This document shows, piece by piece, positions 56,971 to 64,000 of a stretch of 64,000 nucleotides of DNA (the stretch's first letter is position 1; the number at the start of each line of letters is the position of its first letter). The stretch is from Streptomyces seoulensis. Its GTDB lineage: Bacteria; Actinomycetota; Actinomycetes; Streptomycetales; Streptomycetaceae. The notes under the pieces were generated by a model that was not told the DNA's origin, searched no databases, and worked only from the letters and a program-made list of their open reading frames with translations. A program made the translations under genes and the position numbers. The stretch spans positions 3,968,001 to 4,032,000 of the forward strand of contig NZ_CP032229.1 of the NCBI RefSeq assembly GCF_004328625.1. Direction: 5' to 3'.

Positions 56971-57232
56971 TGCGCGCCAGCGTCTCCCTCATGATGTCCT
57001 CGATCGGGATGCCGGGTGCGGAGCTGGCCATGCGCTCGTCGATGATCCGATTGATCTCGCGCTCTTCCCACTCCTGGTACTTGCGCAGCACCTCGATGGA
57101 GACGACAGCGGCGACTTCCTTGCCGCGGCGCGTGATCACCGTGGGTATGTCGTCGCGGTCGGCGCGCTCCACGACCTCCGCCAAATGCGCGCGCACGTCG
57201 CGGATGCTCTCTATGGGCAGCGGCTGTGTCAT
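56963..57232 (-). CDS. Phd/YefM-type antitoxin
   Basis: The 89-residue product matches the Phd/YefM fold: IRDVRAHLAEVVERADRDDIPTVITRRGKEVAAVVSIEVL, followed by a charged helical tail that would wrap the toxin. It binds its own promoter in known systems. ATG at 57232 is chosen; the frame runs to 57268 without family match. It precedes and overlaps the toxin gene. Confidence 0.88.
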   Translation of the reverse strand: MTQPLPIESIRDVRAHLAEVVERADRDDIPTVITRRGKEVAAVVSIEVLRKYQEWEEREINRIIDERMASSAPGIPIEDIMRETLARSE

Positions 57233-57378
57233 GCGCTCAAGCGTACCGAGTGTCCCATGTGTACACAACGGGAAGGGAGTGGCGGGTGGCTGGAGTGGCT
57301 GGGCAGGCCAGGAACCCCCAGCTCAGGGGCCAGATCTTCGGGTCTGGCCCCTTTCTGGTCTCTCCGGGTGGATCAGCC

Positions 57379-57675
57379 TCACGCGCGGGCCAGGACCCGG
57401 CACCTTCCGCACGCCTTTCGCAGGAGCAGCAACGCTCCGACGTTCAGGGCGCTTGCTGTCAGGTGGAAGGTCAGGGCGGGGAGGGTGGCGGTGGTGGGGC
57501 TCGGGGTGGAGGGGGGTGTGGACATCCACGCGATGGTCGTCGCGATGGACGACGGCATGGCGGTGAGGGTCCACAGGGCCGTGGCCGGGTACGCGACCGC
57601 GTCGAAGGGGAGGGACGCGGCGAGGCTCAGGGTGAGCAGCATTGCCGCGTACAGGGAGATCAGGTGCTTGGTCAT
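57379..57675 (-). CDS. Small membrane protein of unknown function
   Basis: The 98-residue protein has hydrophobic segments near residues 7-20, 26-50 and 66-86, and an Arg/Cys C terminus. No family is recognised. It overlaps the serpin stop (ATGA), so it is probably coexpressed with the serpin. Confidence 0.6.
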   Translation of the reverse strand: MTKHLISLYAAMLLTLSLAASLPFDAVAYPATALWTLTAMPSSIATTIAWMSTPPSTPSPTTATLPALTFHLTASALNVGALLLLRKACGRCRVLARA

Positions 57676-58874
57676 GACGTGCTCGCAGGGCGGAGGTGCA
57701 TCGCCGGGTAGGGAACGGGGCTCGCCACCCAGCCCGATGTGAGCAGGAGGCGGGGGGAGCGGGTGGTGGTGAGGAAGGCGAAGGGGCGGTCGTAGGTGAG
57801 GGTGAGGACCGTGGTGGTGTGGGAGGGGGGTAGGGGGGCGGAGCCCGGGGTGGCCGTCACCGCCGTCACCGCTCCCGCTCGGAAGCCCTTCGCGCTGAAC
57901 TGGGCCACCGCCGACTGGCGGGCCGCGCCGATCGTCAGGGGGGCGTCCGCGATGCCGGGGAAGTGGGCTTGCGGGGTGGTCGGGAGGCCGAAGAGGGGTG
58001 GGTCGGCCAGGAGGTCGTGGTCGGCGCGGACCTCGTACGCCACCGTGCGCACCTCCAGGGCGATCGGCTCCGGGCTCGCGGACGGGCGTTGCTCCACGTA
58101 CAGGCCAGGGCCCACGTGGCCCAGGGGGAGGCGGCCGCCCTCGGTGGCCGGGAGCGTGCGCTCGACCAGGCCCACGCCGGCCGTGATGACCTGACCCGGT
58201 GTCATGCCCTCCTCGCCGAGGACGAGGTGGACATCGATGCCGTTGTCCCCGGGGACGGTCAGCGCGGTGACATGGCCGGCCGGGGTCGCGGCCACGCCCA
58301 CCCGGTCCGGCCGTACCGACCTGCGGAACAGGCCGAGCAGCGTACGGCCGCGCCACGGCCCGTGCTCCGGGCGCAGCGGCAGCTCGGTGAAGGGCTGGCG
58401 CCAGGTCGTGCGCAGGGCGAGGGCGCTGGCCAGCAGCAGTTGCGCGTCCCGGGTCAGCTTCAGCGGCATCCGCTCGACCAGGCCGCCGGTGCGCTCGGCC
58501 GCCCACGCGTCCAGGCGTTCCTGCGCGGTGAGCAGATCGTCCCCGAACGTGCCGTACGTGCCCGCCGGCAGCCCGGCGCGCCAGTCGTCCCGGAGTCGCA
58601 GCGACTGCTGGGTCCAGAGGCCGAGGGCCGCGTCCAGGCCGGTCACCGAGGCCATGTCGGTGAGGAGTTCGCGCGCCGCCGAGGCCGCCACCTCCGCCGG
58701 GACGCCCAGTGCCTCCGACAGCTCCGCCCGTGCCCGCCCGCCCGCGCCGTCCGCCAGGAAGGCCAGCAGCGGCCACACCCCGGCCGCCGAGAACACCGTC
58801 CCGTCGTCCGCCGCGACCGTCCGCGCCCACCGCACGGTGAGGGCGTTCACCGCCCGTATACCGGCGCCGCTCAT
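57672..58874 (-). CDS. Serpin-family protein
   Basis: The 400-residue product has serpin features: IRAVNALTVRWARTVAADDGTVFSAAGVWPLLAFLADGAGG (N-terminal helix A/B region), a central LVLGEEGMTPG, and the C-terminal breach end DRPFAFLTTTRSPRLLLTSGWV. The reactive-centre loop would be near ATPGSAPLPPSHT, which does not show a clean hinge, so inhibition of proteases is uncertain. No signal peptide is visible. Start ATG 58874; the frame extends to 59057. Serpins are sporadic in bacteria. Confidence 0.78.
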   Translation of the reverse strand: MSGAGIRAVNALTVRWARTVAADDGTVFSAAGVWPLLAFLADGAGGRARAELSEALGVPAEVAASAARELLTDMASVTGLDAALGLWTQQSLRLRDDWRAGLPAGTYGTFGDDLLTAQERLDAWAAERTGGLVERMPLKLTRDAQLLLASALALRTTWRQPFTELPLRPEHGPWRGRTLLGLFRRSVRPDRVGVAATPAGHVTALTVPGDNGIDVHLVLGEEGMTPGQVITAGVGLVERTLPATEGGRLPLGHVGPGLYVEQRPSASPEPIALEVRTVAYEVRADHDLLADPPLFGLPTTPQAHFPGIADAPLTIGAARQSAVAQFSAKGFRAGAVTAVTATPGSAPLPPSHTTTVLTLTYDRPFAFLTTTRSPRLLLTSGWVASPVPYPAMHLRPASTS

Positions 58875-59049
58875 CTGGTCCCCCACGCCCTGCCCGCCCC
58901 CATGTCCGTTCCGCGCGCCGTCCGTTCGGGGACCGAAACCGTTTTCCGGTCTTGTCCGGACCCGCTTACCATGCGCGCATTCGTACGGTAGCCCGCCCGA
59001 GCCTCCTCGTCCGCCCCGGCTGCCGCAACTCGTCCCGGAAACGGTACCG

Positions 59050-60141
59050 GTGTCCATATCCCCTGCCCGCGAACCCGGCGACCCCCAGGGCCCGCAGAGC
59101 CCTTACGGAAGCCCCAGCCCCTACTGGACACCCGCACCGCCCACCCCCACCAACCCCTTCGCCATCGCCTCCCTCGTCACCGGCATCCTCTGCTGCGTCC
59201 CCGGCGTCGGCCTGCTCCTCGGTGTCGTCGCCCTGCTCCAGATCCGCAAGCGGGGCCAGCGCGGCCTGGCCGCGGCCGTCGTCGGGAGCACGCTTTCCGG
59301 GATCGCCCTGGTGACCACGGTCCTGCTGCTCACCACCGGCGCCCCCGGCTGGATATGGCGGAACGTCAAGGACGGCGTGCGCGAGAGCGCGAACCTCTCG
59401 CTGGCCAAGGGCGACTGCTTCGACACCGACGACGGCCGGCTGAAGGACGCCGTCTACGGCGTGCGCACGGTGCCCTGCGCGGGCGCCCACGAGGGCGAGG
59501 TCTTCGGCACCTTCACCCTCGCGGACGGTCCCTACCCCGGCGAGAAGGCCGTACGGGACGCCGCCGAGCGCTGCGTGGACCAGCGGCAGTTCTACGCGAT
59601 GGACGAGTGGGCCGTCCCCCAGTACGTCGACGCCGTCGATCTGTCGCCCTCCAGGGAGACCTGGGCCTTCGGCGACCGCACGGTCACCTGCGTGTTCAGC
59701 GGCGTCACCGGGCACGGCACCCTCACCGGCTCGCTCCGCGCCGACCAGACCACCCTGAACGCCCACCAGATCGCCTTCCTGGACGCCGCCCGGACCCTGA
59801 ACGACGCCATGGGGACCGCCCCCGACGCCGTCGACGTCGAGGACGACCTGCCCGGCCACAAGGCGTGGGCCCGCCGCGTCTCCACCGTCCTGGCCGACGG
59901 GGCGCACGCCCTGCGCGCCCACGCGTGGCCCGCCACCGCCCGCGCGCCCCTGGCCGCGCTGACCGCGCGCATGGACAAGGCCCGTGCCCAATGGGACCAG
60001 GCGGCCCGCGCCGGGGACGCCGACGCGTTCTACCTGCCGTACGACGCCGGGCTCACCCTGATCGAGCCGCGCGCCGTCGTCCCCGCCCGCAAGGCCCTGA
60101 AGCTGGCGACCACCCCGCCCGGCGGCGGCGCCGAGGTGTGA
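59050..60141 (+). CDS. DUF4190 / Septum_form membrane protein
   Basis: The 363-residue protein has a Pro-rich N terminus, a DUF4190-like pair of helices (PFAIASLVTGILCCVPGVGLLLGVVALLQIRKRGQRG...) and an extracytoplasmic Septum_form-like domain starting GDCFD and containing VPCAGAHEGEVFGTF. A helical C-terminal region of about 120 residues follows. Family members are linked to septum formation in actinobacteria. Start: GTG at 59050, without a strong ribosome site; the frame is open far upstream. Confidence 0.78.
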   Translation: MSISPAREPGDPQGPQSPYGSPSPYWTPAPPTPTNPFAIASLVTGILCCVPGVGLLLGVVALLQIRKRGQRGLAAAVVGSTLSGIALVTTVLLLTTGAPGWIWRNVKDGVRESANLSLAKGDCFDTDDGRLKDAVYGVRTVPCAGAHEGEVFGTFTLADGPYPGEKAVRDAAERCVDQRQFYAMDEWAVPQYVDAVDLSPSRETWAFGDRTVTCVFSGVTGHGTLTGSLRADQTTLNAHQIAFLDAARTLNDAMGTAPDAVDVEDDLPGHKAWARRVSTVLADGAHALRAHAWPATARAPLAALTARMDKARAQWDQAARAGDADAFYLPYDAGLTLIEPRAVVPARKALKLATTPPGGGAEV

Positions 60142-60299
60142 TCACGGCCCAGCGGGGGAGCCATGGCCGGAGAAGTCGCTGGACGCGGGTGTGCGCCGCC
60201 GCTCGTCATCACATCGAGTGATTCTCTGGCCTTTGCTTGCATGGCACAACCCACGGTTGCCACGCTGTTGCTGTCTGTACAACCTGATGGGAGCGGCCC

Positions 60300-61052
60300 G
60301 TGACATTCGGTGAGCAGCCGGCGTACCTGCGTGTGGCGGGTGATCTCCGCCAGAAGATCGTCGACGGTTCACTGCCGCCTCATACCCGCCTCCCGTCGCA
60401 GGCCCGCATCCGCGAGGAGTACGGCGTCTCGGACACGGTCGCGCTGGAGGCCCGCAAGGTGCTGATGGCCGAGGGGCTGGTCGAGGGGCGGTCCGGCTCG
60501 GGGACGTATGTGCGCGAGCGTCCGGTGCCGCGCAGTGTGGCGCGCTCGGGCTACCGCCCCCAGGGGGGCGCCACCCCCTTCCGGCAGGAGCAGGCCGACG
60601 CCACCGCGCGCGGCACCTGGGAGTCCAGCAGCGAGCGCGCCGAGGCCGGCGCCGGCGTCGCAGAGCGGCTCGGGATCAAGCCGGGCGAGCGCGTGATGCG
60701 TACCAAGTACCTGTTCCGGGACGCCGGGGAGCCGATGATGCTCTCCACCTCCTGGGAGCCGCTCGCCGTGACCGGCCGCACCCCGGTCATGCTGCCCGAG
60801 GAGGGCCCGTTGGGCGGGATGGGCGTGGTCGAGCGGATGCGCGCGATCGACGTGATCGTGGACAACGTCACCGAGGAGGTCGGCGCCCGCCCCGGCCTCG
60901 CGGAGGAACTCCTGCTGCTCGGTGGCGTTCCCGGCCATGTCGTCCTCGTCATCCAGCGCACCTACTACGCCTCGGGCCGCCCGGTGGAGACCGCCGACGT
61001 GGTCATCCCGGCCGACCGCTATCAGGTCGCGTACCACCTCTCCGTGCGGTAG
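60300..61052 (+). CDS. GntR/HutC-family transcriptional regulator
   Basis: The 250-residue product has an N-terminal winged helix (PAYLRVAGDLRQKIVDGSLPPHTRLPSQARIREEYGVSDTVALEARKVL) and a C-terminal UTRA effector domain (ERVMRTKYLFRDAGEPMMLSTSWEP...YYASGRPVETADVVIPADRY). It should repress targets until it binds a small molecule. GTG start at 60300. The ligand is unknown. Confidence 0.92.
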   Translation: MTFGEQPAYLRVAGDLRQKIVDGSLPPHTRLPSQARIREEYGVSDTVALEARKVLMAEGLVEGRSGSGTYVRERPVPRSVARSGYRPQGGATPFRQEQADATARGTWESSSERAEAGAGVAERLGIKPGERVMRTKYLFRDAGEPMMLSTSWEPLAVTGRTPVMLPEEGPLGGMGVVERMRAIDVIVDNVTEEVGARPGLAEELLLLGGVPGHVVLVIQRTYYASGRPVETADVVIPADRYQVAYHLSVR

Positions 61053-61409
61053 CGGGCCCGAGTGAGGTAGCGCACAGGGGACGCGCTCCCCGAGGGCGTG
61101 CCCCGGCGTACGAATCCCGCGCCCCGCCTCGCCGCTCCGCGGTGAACCGGCCGTCGCCCCTGGTGGGCGGCGGTCGCGGTCGTTTCCGGGGGCACTGCCG
61201 GGGTGCGGCGCGTTCGATTCCGTGCGCCCCCCTGCGTTCTGGCCGGTTGCGTACCTCTTCGTGAAAAGCCGTATTCGCTGTGTGAAGGTTGGGCGTACGC
61301 TCGGGCATATGCGTATTGCGGTTTCCTCGGGCGGGACACCTTGGAGCCCCGGAGCGGAGAGCGGGTGGGGCGGGTGCTTAGGGGCACGGGAAGGGAAACG
61401 GTGGGGGCG
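61053..61409. other. Intergenic region before the SPOR-like gene
   Basis: This 357-base gap contains no supported gene. AAGGG at 61391-61395 could be the ribosome site for a GTG at 61401, nine bases before the chosen ATG. I see no clear terminator after the GntR gene. Confidence 0.5.
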
Positions 61410-61601
61410 ATGAACGAGGGTGCGGTCATTCTGCCCTGGCTCGTCATACGGCAGGACGACAACGGCAATCGCTACCGGGTCGGCCGGTACGCGACGCGGG
61501 CGGAGGCCCAGAAGATCGCCGACAGTCTCGACGGCCACGGGCACAAGCAGCTCTACAGCGTGGAGCGCGTGAGCCAGCACGGCGAGAGCACGCGCAACTG
61601 A
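61410..61601 (+). CDS. Small SPOR-like protein
   Basis: The 63-residue protein ILPWLVIRQDDNGNRYRVGRYATRAEAQKIADSL matches the short, very conserved SPOR-like proteins of Streptomyces. The aromatic/Arg pattern resembles one SPOR repeat half that might bind glycan. No membrane segment or signal is present. ATG 61410; GTG 61401 would add three residues. Confidence 0.72.
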   Translation: MNEGAVILPWLVIRQDDNGNRYRVGRYATRAEAQKIADSLDGHGHKQLYSVERVSQHGESTRN

Positions 61602-61641
61602 CGAGGCCGGCCGGGCGCCGCGCTCCCGTAGGCTCCGGACC

Positions 61642-62052
<411 letters not shown>

Positions 62053-62205
62053 CCGGCGTACGGGGTGTGTCGCCCGGCGTACGGGGCCGGACCCCGGCCG
62101 GGACCCGGCGGCTGTACGCCGTTCGTGCCACAGTGCCCCGGCCCGCGCGGTACTGGTCACTGGATACCGGGTATGTGGCCAGTAACCCCATGAAATCGGA
62201 CATGG

Positions 62206-62634
62206 GTGGGCCCGCTTGCCTGGGAAGTGATCGGCGTGTTCGACACCGAGGGCGACTGCGCCGAGTGGACGTTCCCCTCGGAACCCGGCGCGGTGCGCGC
62301 GGCCCGTGCCGCTGTCCGGGGCCAGTTGGGCCGCTGGCATCTGGAGTCCCTGGCCGATCTGACGGCGCTGCTGGTCAGCGAGCTGGTGACCAACTCCCTG
62401 CGGCACGCGGACGGCCCGATCGGACTGCGCCTGGTGCGGCCGGCGGGGCTCGGCGGGGTGCTGCGGGTGGAGGTCTCCGACCAGGTGCCGGACCCGCCGC
62501 GCGAGCGGACCGCGCGGCCCGAGGACGAGAGCGGGCGCGGGGTGGCGCTCGTCGCCGGTTCCTCCGCCCGCTGGGGCACCCGGCCCGGCGGGAACGGCAA
62601 GACCGTCTGGTTCGAACTGGCCATCCCCGAATGA
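62206..62634 (+). CDS. RsbW-like ATP-binding (anti-sigma factor) protein
   Basis: The product of about 142 residues is an HATPase_c domain: LLVSELVTNSLRHADGPIGLRLV (N box), VSDQVPDPP and SGRGVALVAGSSARWG (G box). It ends KTVWFELAIPE, as in streptomycete RsbW-type kinases that phosphorylate antagonist proteins. GTG at 62206 is used; GTGs at 62227 and 62236 are alternatives. The stop is in the terminator stem. Confidence 0.88.
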   Translation: MGPLAWEVIGVFDTEGDCAEWTFPSEPGAVRAARAAVRGQLGRWHLESLADLTALLVSELVTNSLRHADGPIGLRLVRPAGLGGVLRVEVSDQVPDPPRERTARPEDESGRGVALVAGSSARWGTRPGGNGKTVWFELAIPE

Positions 62635-62678
62635 TGCCCGCCCAGGCCCCACGACCCGGAGCGCGGGCGGGGGCATCA
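62632..62678 (+). terminator. Terminator overlapping the stop of the RsbW-like gene
   Basis: TGATGCCC (62632-62639) pairs with GGGCATCA (62671-62678). An inner GCCC/GGGC extends it after a 2-base bulge. The rest of the gap to 62956 holds only the ribosome site GGAGGGG of the next gene. Confidence 0.65.
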
Positions 62679-62956
62679 GGGGCACAGCGGGGTGAGCCGG
62701 GGGTGCGGAGGGGGTGCGCGCGCCCCCGCGTGGGTCGGCTCGTGCCCCGGTGCGCAAGCGCGTTGCCGGGCGCGTGGTTCGAGGCCGTGTTCGCTGGTTA
62801 GAAGACTGGAAGTGTTGTCGCGGCGCGGTCCGGAAGGCACCCGTACCGAGCTGTGATCGTGAACACCGTGTCGTGCGGCGCCGTAGTGCTGGATACTGCG
62901 GGCAGCCGCCCCCGGTGACCGGTGCCGGACGCGGTGAGCTGGAGGGGACGGTTCGC

Positions 62957-64000
62957 GTGAGCGAGATACCAGCGAAGGCCACGGAGTCCGAGGACCCGTC
63001 GGGCGGCGCGAGGAGCCGGGCCGCCGAGGAGGCGGCCCCCGCTGACATGTGGCAGAGCAGTCCGCCCGGCTCGATCTACGACTACATAAAGGTCGCGTCC
63101 TTCTCCCTCAGCCCCGGCGGGCTGATCGAGCAGTGGAGCCTGCGCGCCGAACAGCTCTTCGGCATCCCCGCCCACCGGGCCGTGGGCCTGGACCCGATCG
63201 AGGCGTTCGTCGATCCCGACCTGCGCAGTCGCGGCCAGCGGAAGATGGCCGAGATCCTGGACGGGCGGGAGTGGACCGGTGTGGTCCCCTTCCGGATGCC
63301 GGACGGCGAGGACGGCTCGCGCGGCGAGGAGGGCATGGCGGAGGTCTATGTCATGCCCACCCGTACCGCCGAGGGCGACAAGGCCGCCGTCTGCATCGTG
63401 GTGGACGTGCGGACCCTGCGCAGCATCGAGACCGACCTCGCCGCCTCGCAGGCGATATTCGGCCAATCTCCGTTCGGGTTCCTGCTGATCGACACCGATC
63501 TGCGGGTGCGCCGGGCCAACACCCGGTTCGCGTCGATCTTCGGCGGCACCCCGGACGACCACCGGGGTAAGAGCGTGCGCGACTATCTGCCGCGCGCCGA
63601 GGCCGACCGGGTCTCGGCCACCATGCGCCGGGTGCTGGAGTCCGGCGACTCCATCACGGACATGCACGTCACCGGGTTCGTGCCGGACTCCGACGAGCGC
63701 CGGCACTGGTCCATCAACCTCTACCGGGTGCACAGCGGCAGCGGGCGCCCCATCGGTGTGGCCTGGCTCGGCACCGACATCACCGCCCGGCGCGAGGCCG
63801 CCCGCGAGGCCGCCTCCGCGCGGCGCAACCTGGCCCTGCTGAACGAGGCCGGCGCCCGCATAGGGAATTCGCTCGACCTGGAGACGACCGCCCGCGAACT
63901 GCTCGACGTGGTCGTCCCCGGCTTCTGCGACCTGGCCACCGTCGACCTCTACCAGGCCCTGCTGACCGGCGACGAGGCGCCGCCCAAGCTGGCCGACGGC
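62957..64000 (+). CDS. PAS/GAF regulatory protein, 5' part (likely SpoIIE-type phosphatase)
   Basis: The frame from GTG 62957 stays open to the end of the window (348 codons). After a 35-residue charged tail come two PAS domains (about residues 38-140 and 170-275, the second with FGFLLIDTDLRVRRANTRFASIFGGTPDD and WSINLYRV...GVAWLGTDITAR). The start of a GAF-like domain follows (NLALLNEAGARIGNSLDLETTARELLDVVVPGF). This order is typical of Streptomyces PAS-GAF-PP2C-HATPase proteins, so a SpoIIE phosphatase domain probably follows outside the window. GGAGGGG at 62941-62947. Confidence 0.82.
   Translation, partial: MSEIPAKATESEDPSGGARSRAAEEAAPADMWQSSPPGSIYDYIKVASFSLSPGGLIEQWSLRAEQLFGIPAHRAVGLDPIEAFVDPDLRSRGQRKMAEILDGREWTGVVPFRMPDGEDGSRGEEGMAEVYVMPTRTAEGDKAAVCIVVDVRTLRSIETDLAASQAIFGQSPFGFLLIDTDLRVRRANTRFASIFGGTPDDHRGKSVRDYLPRAEADRVSATMRRVLESGDSITDMHVTGFVPDSDERRHWSINLYRVHSGSGRPIGVAWLGTDITARREAAREAASARRNLALLNEAGARIGNSLDLETTARELLDVVVPGFCDLATVDLYQALLTGDEAPPKLADG

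Overview
This window reads as a Streptomyces (or closely related actinomycete) chromosome segment. The DNA is very GC-rich with strong third-position GC bias, GTG starts are frequent, and genes are packed with 1-4 base overlaps. Family content points the same way: a WhiB-like protein, SpoIIE-type phosphatases, DUF1707, DUF4245 and Septum_form proteins, polyphosphate glucokinase, and an oxyR/ahpC/ahpD cluster. No rRNA, tRNA or CRISPR was recognised.

Left part (1-40067), core chromosome. Positions 1-7568 carry a Tad/Flp-type pilus locus: the end of a TadE-like protein, the TadA ATPase, TadB, TadC, a sensor kinase and LuxR-type regulator, a 61-residue Flp pilin, a TadG-like protein, a lipoprotein and a secreted OmpA-domain protein. 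Next come a DUF192 protein, an acetyltransferase, a methyltransferase, a possible C-rich small RNA with a strong terminator, a cis-prenyltransferase (uppS), PIN-PhoH ATPase, a secreted lytic transglycosylase and an AI-2E-type permease. The peroxide-defence divergon ahpC-ahpD/oxyR follows, then a PadR-ABC transporter operon, a class A penicillin-binding protein, a SpoIIE phosphatase, both fumarase classes, a Wbl protein, glpX, xseA/xseB, ispH, ppgK and ychF.

Genomic island (about 40050-56606). A roughly 16.5 kb element is inserted in the 3' end of ychF. The last five codons plus stop of ychF occur twice, at 40050-40067 and 56589-56606. The two 18-mers share 14 bases and every difference is synonymous. 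A 24-bp-stem terminator that plausibly belonged to ychF is stranded just beyond the right copy. The island carries a type I restriction-modification system in the order hsdR-hsdS-hsdM, a HEPN-like protein, a 539-residue protein with a NucS/DUF91-like nuclease motif, and a tyrosine integrase. Next is a tightly overlapping trio: a XerD-like recombinase, a small HTH protein, and an 811-residue zinc-ribbon protein with a degenerate recombinase domain. An acetyltransferase ends the island. I see no phage structural, replication or conjugation genes, so it looks like a defence island mobilised by tyrosine recombinases. The HEPN/nuclease pair and the recombinase trio are the best candidates for something undescribed.

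Right part (56607-64000), core chromosome again: a RelBE-type toxin-antitoxin pair, a serpin with a small membrane protein, a Septum_form membrane protein, a GntR regulator, a small SPOR-like protein, a Nudix hydrolase, an RsbW-like ATP-binding protein, and the start of a PAS/GAF regulator cut by the window end.

All functions come from reading motifs by eye. No database search was run.
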